NCBI RefSeq assembly: GCF_910591885.1
Contig: NC_063281.1
Span: 9,655,200 to 9,719,199, forward strand
Length of the DNA stretch: 64,000 nucleotides
Direction of reading: 5' to 3'
Source of the DNA: Bombus terrestris
Taxonomy: Eukaryota; Arthropoda; Insecta; Hymenoptera; Apidae
In this document: positions 62,200-64,000 of the stretch, piece after piece
How positions within the stretch are numbered: the first letter of the stretch is position 1
How the letters are laid out: the number at the start of each line of letters is the position of its first letter
Program-made: the position numbers and the translations under genes
Notes under the pieces: model-generated
Told to the model about the DNA's origin: nothing
The model's database searches: none
Seen by the model: only the letters and a program-made list of their open reading frames with translations

Positions 62200-64000
62200 A
62201 TGAGAGGTGAGTGATTTTACTTGTGATATAGTTCGCAACCACGTAGGTTGCTTTCGGGACTTTATCTTATATCGCATATAGTAGACGTGTATTCCTTGGG
62301 AGAATATAGAGGACGAAATAAATTTGTTCGGCTACTGGTGAACATTAACGACGAAGGAGGCCATTTTCAATTACGAATAATCATCATAGATGAACATTTT
62401 TTGCTTATTGGAAACCACTATTGAAAATTGTTATGCCGTTAACTGTTACACTTAGCACCCCTATATTCACTGCGTCGTATATGCATTCGTCAGGTTGCTA
62501 CACTGACGATCCATACTGTTTTTAGTTACCTATAACCATTAACGATGACAAAATTCCTTTGATTAGCAATAATCATGACCAATGACGGAACCCGTTTTAG
62601 TCCGTCACTGATGATGATAATCAAAACATATTAATCGCTTATAATAGTTATTTGTAATCAGTAACTGTAAAAATTAAAATCACCAAAGTCGTCACTAAAG
62701 TTTTTGGAAGATTTCTTTATGATGTAGGGGACATTGGTTTCCATTTAAGCAAAAATTAGCTTTTTTTCATGACACATAGAATAGAATTGACATACAGAAT
62801 GGCAGATTTGATATTTTCTTCTATTTCAGATTTATTATTACTGGTCATTGCCATTTTGGCAGTGACGGAGAACGCTTTTGCCGAAATACATGAAATTCCA
62901 ACAAAATGTCCAGAATCTTCAGGAAAAACCGTACAGCTCGCTCACAAACACGATTGTACCAAGTTTTACAAATGTTCCAATGGGCAGAAACAACTCTCGA
63001 ATTGCCCAGAATTTGCCCCCGGACAGAAGCTACATTTCGATCCTGAACTTCAAAATTGTACTTTGCCATGGGAGGCAAATTGCGCGTCAAGAGCCCCGGA
63101 TTGTTCAAAGGACGAATTCATACAACCTCATTCCACCAACTGTAGCCTATATTACAAATGCGAGAACGGGGAAAAAGTCTTAAAAACGTGTGACGAGGAA
63201 CAGCTGTTTTGTTCGGACTCTCTAGAATGTGTACACAAAGATGCCGCCAAGTGTAAAGTTTACGATTCATGTCCAACAGGTAAATTGTTGGAGGCAGTAC
63301 TTCTGCCGCATGATTGCCAACGTCAATCGCTGTATTACGAATGTGTCGATGGACAATACGCTGTAAGACAGTGCCCATCGGGTCATGTATTCGACGATGA
63401 ACGTAGACAATGTGTGTCTAATGTCCACTGTCCTGCAACCGGTACTAAGAGAATTTCTCATGAGACGGATTGCGGTTTGTATTACGAATGCGTAGATGGT
63501 GTTAAGGTACAGAAAGTTTGCGAAGATGGATTGTCTTTCGATGGAACCAGGGATATATGTACCTGGCCTCCGAGACACGAGTGTTCATCGAACTTCAATC
63601 AAACCGACCTGGCCACATACTTCCTACCTTATGCAGTGGAGGAAAGAGATGTTCAAGATTGTCCACCAGAAGGATATACATTCATACCACACGAATGCTC
63701 TTGTACTAAGTATTACTCTTGCGAAGGCGGAAAGAAGTTCCTCGCCATATGCCCTAATGGCATGGTATATGATTTTATTAGGAAAGTTTGCGATTTACCG
63801 GATGTCAGCATATGTTGGAACCAAAAGTATTCTCATGATGGTTACTTATATGAAAATTGTCGGGATTCACCTGAGTGTCCACCCACTGGCTATGTTCGCT
63901 ATCCTGCTGGAACGTGCTCTAAGCTTTATTACGAATGCTCGGACGGTAAGAAATGTGATCGGTCGTGTAACGGAGGGCTAATTTACAATGCACGAAAGAA
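62200..64000 (+). CDS. Secreted chitin-binding protein, 5' part only (gene 4, cut by window edge)
   Basis: The mini-exon ATGAGAG is at 62200-62206 and exon 2 starts at 62830 after CTATTTCAG. The frame is open to the window end through most of the sixth domain. Signal peptide and domains 1-3 match gene 3 exactly as far as I can see. Every aligned position is 3,609 bp from gene 3 without an indel. Differences start near 63,540, where CTCCGAGACACGAG agrees with gene 2 rather than gene 3. The linker and C-terminal domains are outside the window. Confidence 0.9.

Overview
The window looks like insect nuclear DNA, most probably from a bee or a close hymenopteran. It is AT-rich, its short introns follow GT-AG, it carries a tandem odorant-receptor array, and it has insect-type orthologues of DHX16 and FBXL20. 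Species assignment is inference. Gene models were built by hand, matching splice sites, reading phase and paralogue comparison.

Region 1 (1-19.4 kb, minus strand): six odorant receptor genes, five complete (370-375 aa) and one cut by the left edge. The complete ones share a five-exon plan with nearly constant exon lengths. Each ends in a tiny last exon (48-60 nt) encoding a tail of the SYSAYNLLQ type. Two orphan last-exon relics and a duplicated block 7.85 kb apart record birth and death within the array.

Region 2 (21.2-25.8 kb, minus strand): a complete 11-exon DEAH-box splicing helicase of 886 aa, orthologous to DHX16/Prp2 (fly l(2)37Cb). Region 3 (32.3-36.3 kb, minus strand): an eight-exon F-box/LRR gene of the FBXL2/FBXL20 type ending in a CVIL prenylation box. 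Long non-coding stretches rich in simple repeats lie on both sides of it (25.8-32.3 and 36.3-43.9 kb).

Region 4 (43.9-64 kb, plus strand): a tandem family of secreted multi-domain chitin-binding (peritrophin-A/CBM14) proteins, three full genes and one cut by the right edge. The long open frames hide the true starts. A mini-exon with only 7 coding bases lies about 0.46-0.63 kb upstream of the main exon (1.6 kb for gene 2), under a promoter with fixed geometry: GATAAG, 11 bp to TATAAAAG, 33 bp to an initiator. Gene 2 has two promoter/mini-exon copies, and the nearer one has lost its GATA site, ATG and splice donor. Downstream of genes 1-3 lie decaying remnants of further chitin-binding domains; behind gene 2 they are still an open 188-codon frame. 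The region also holds a solo LTR with target duplication and two hAT transposase relics.

Overall there are two rapidly evolving environment-facing arrays (odour detection, and probably a gut or cuticle chitin matrix) separated by two conserved housekeeping genes. I found no convincing tRNA, rRNA or CRISPR array.
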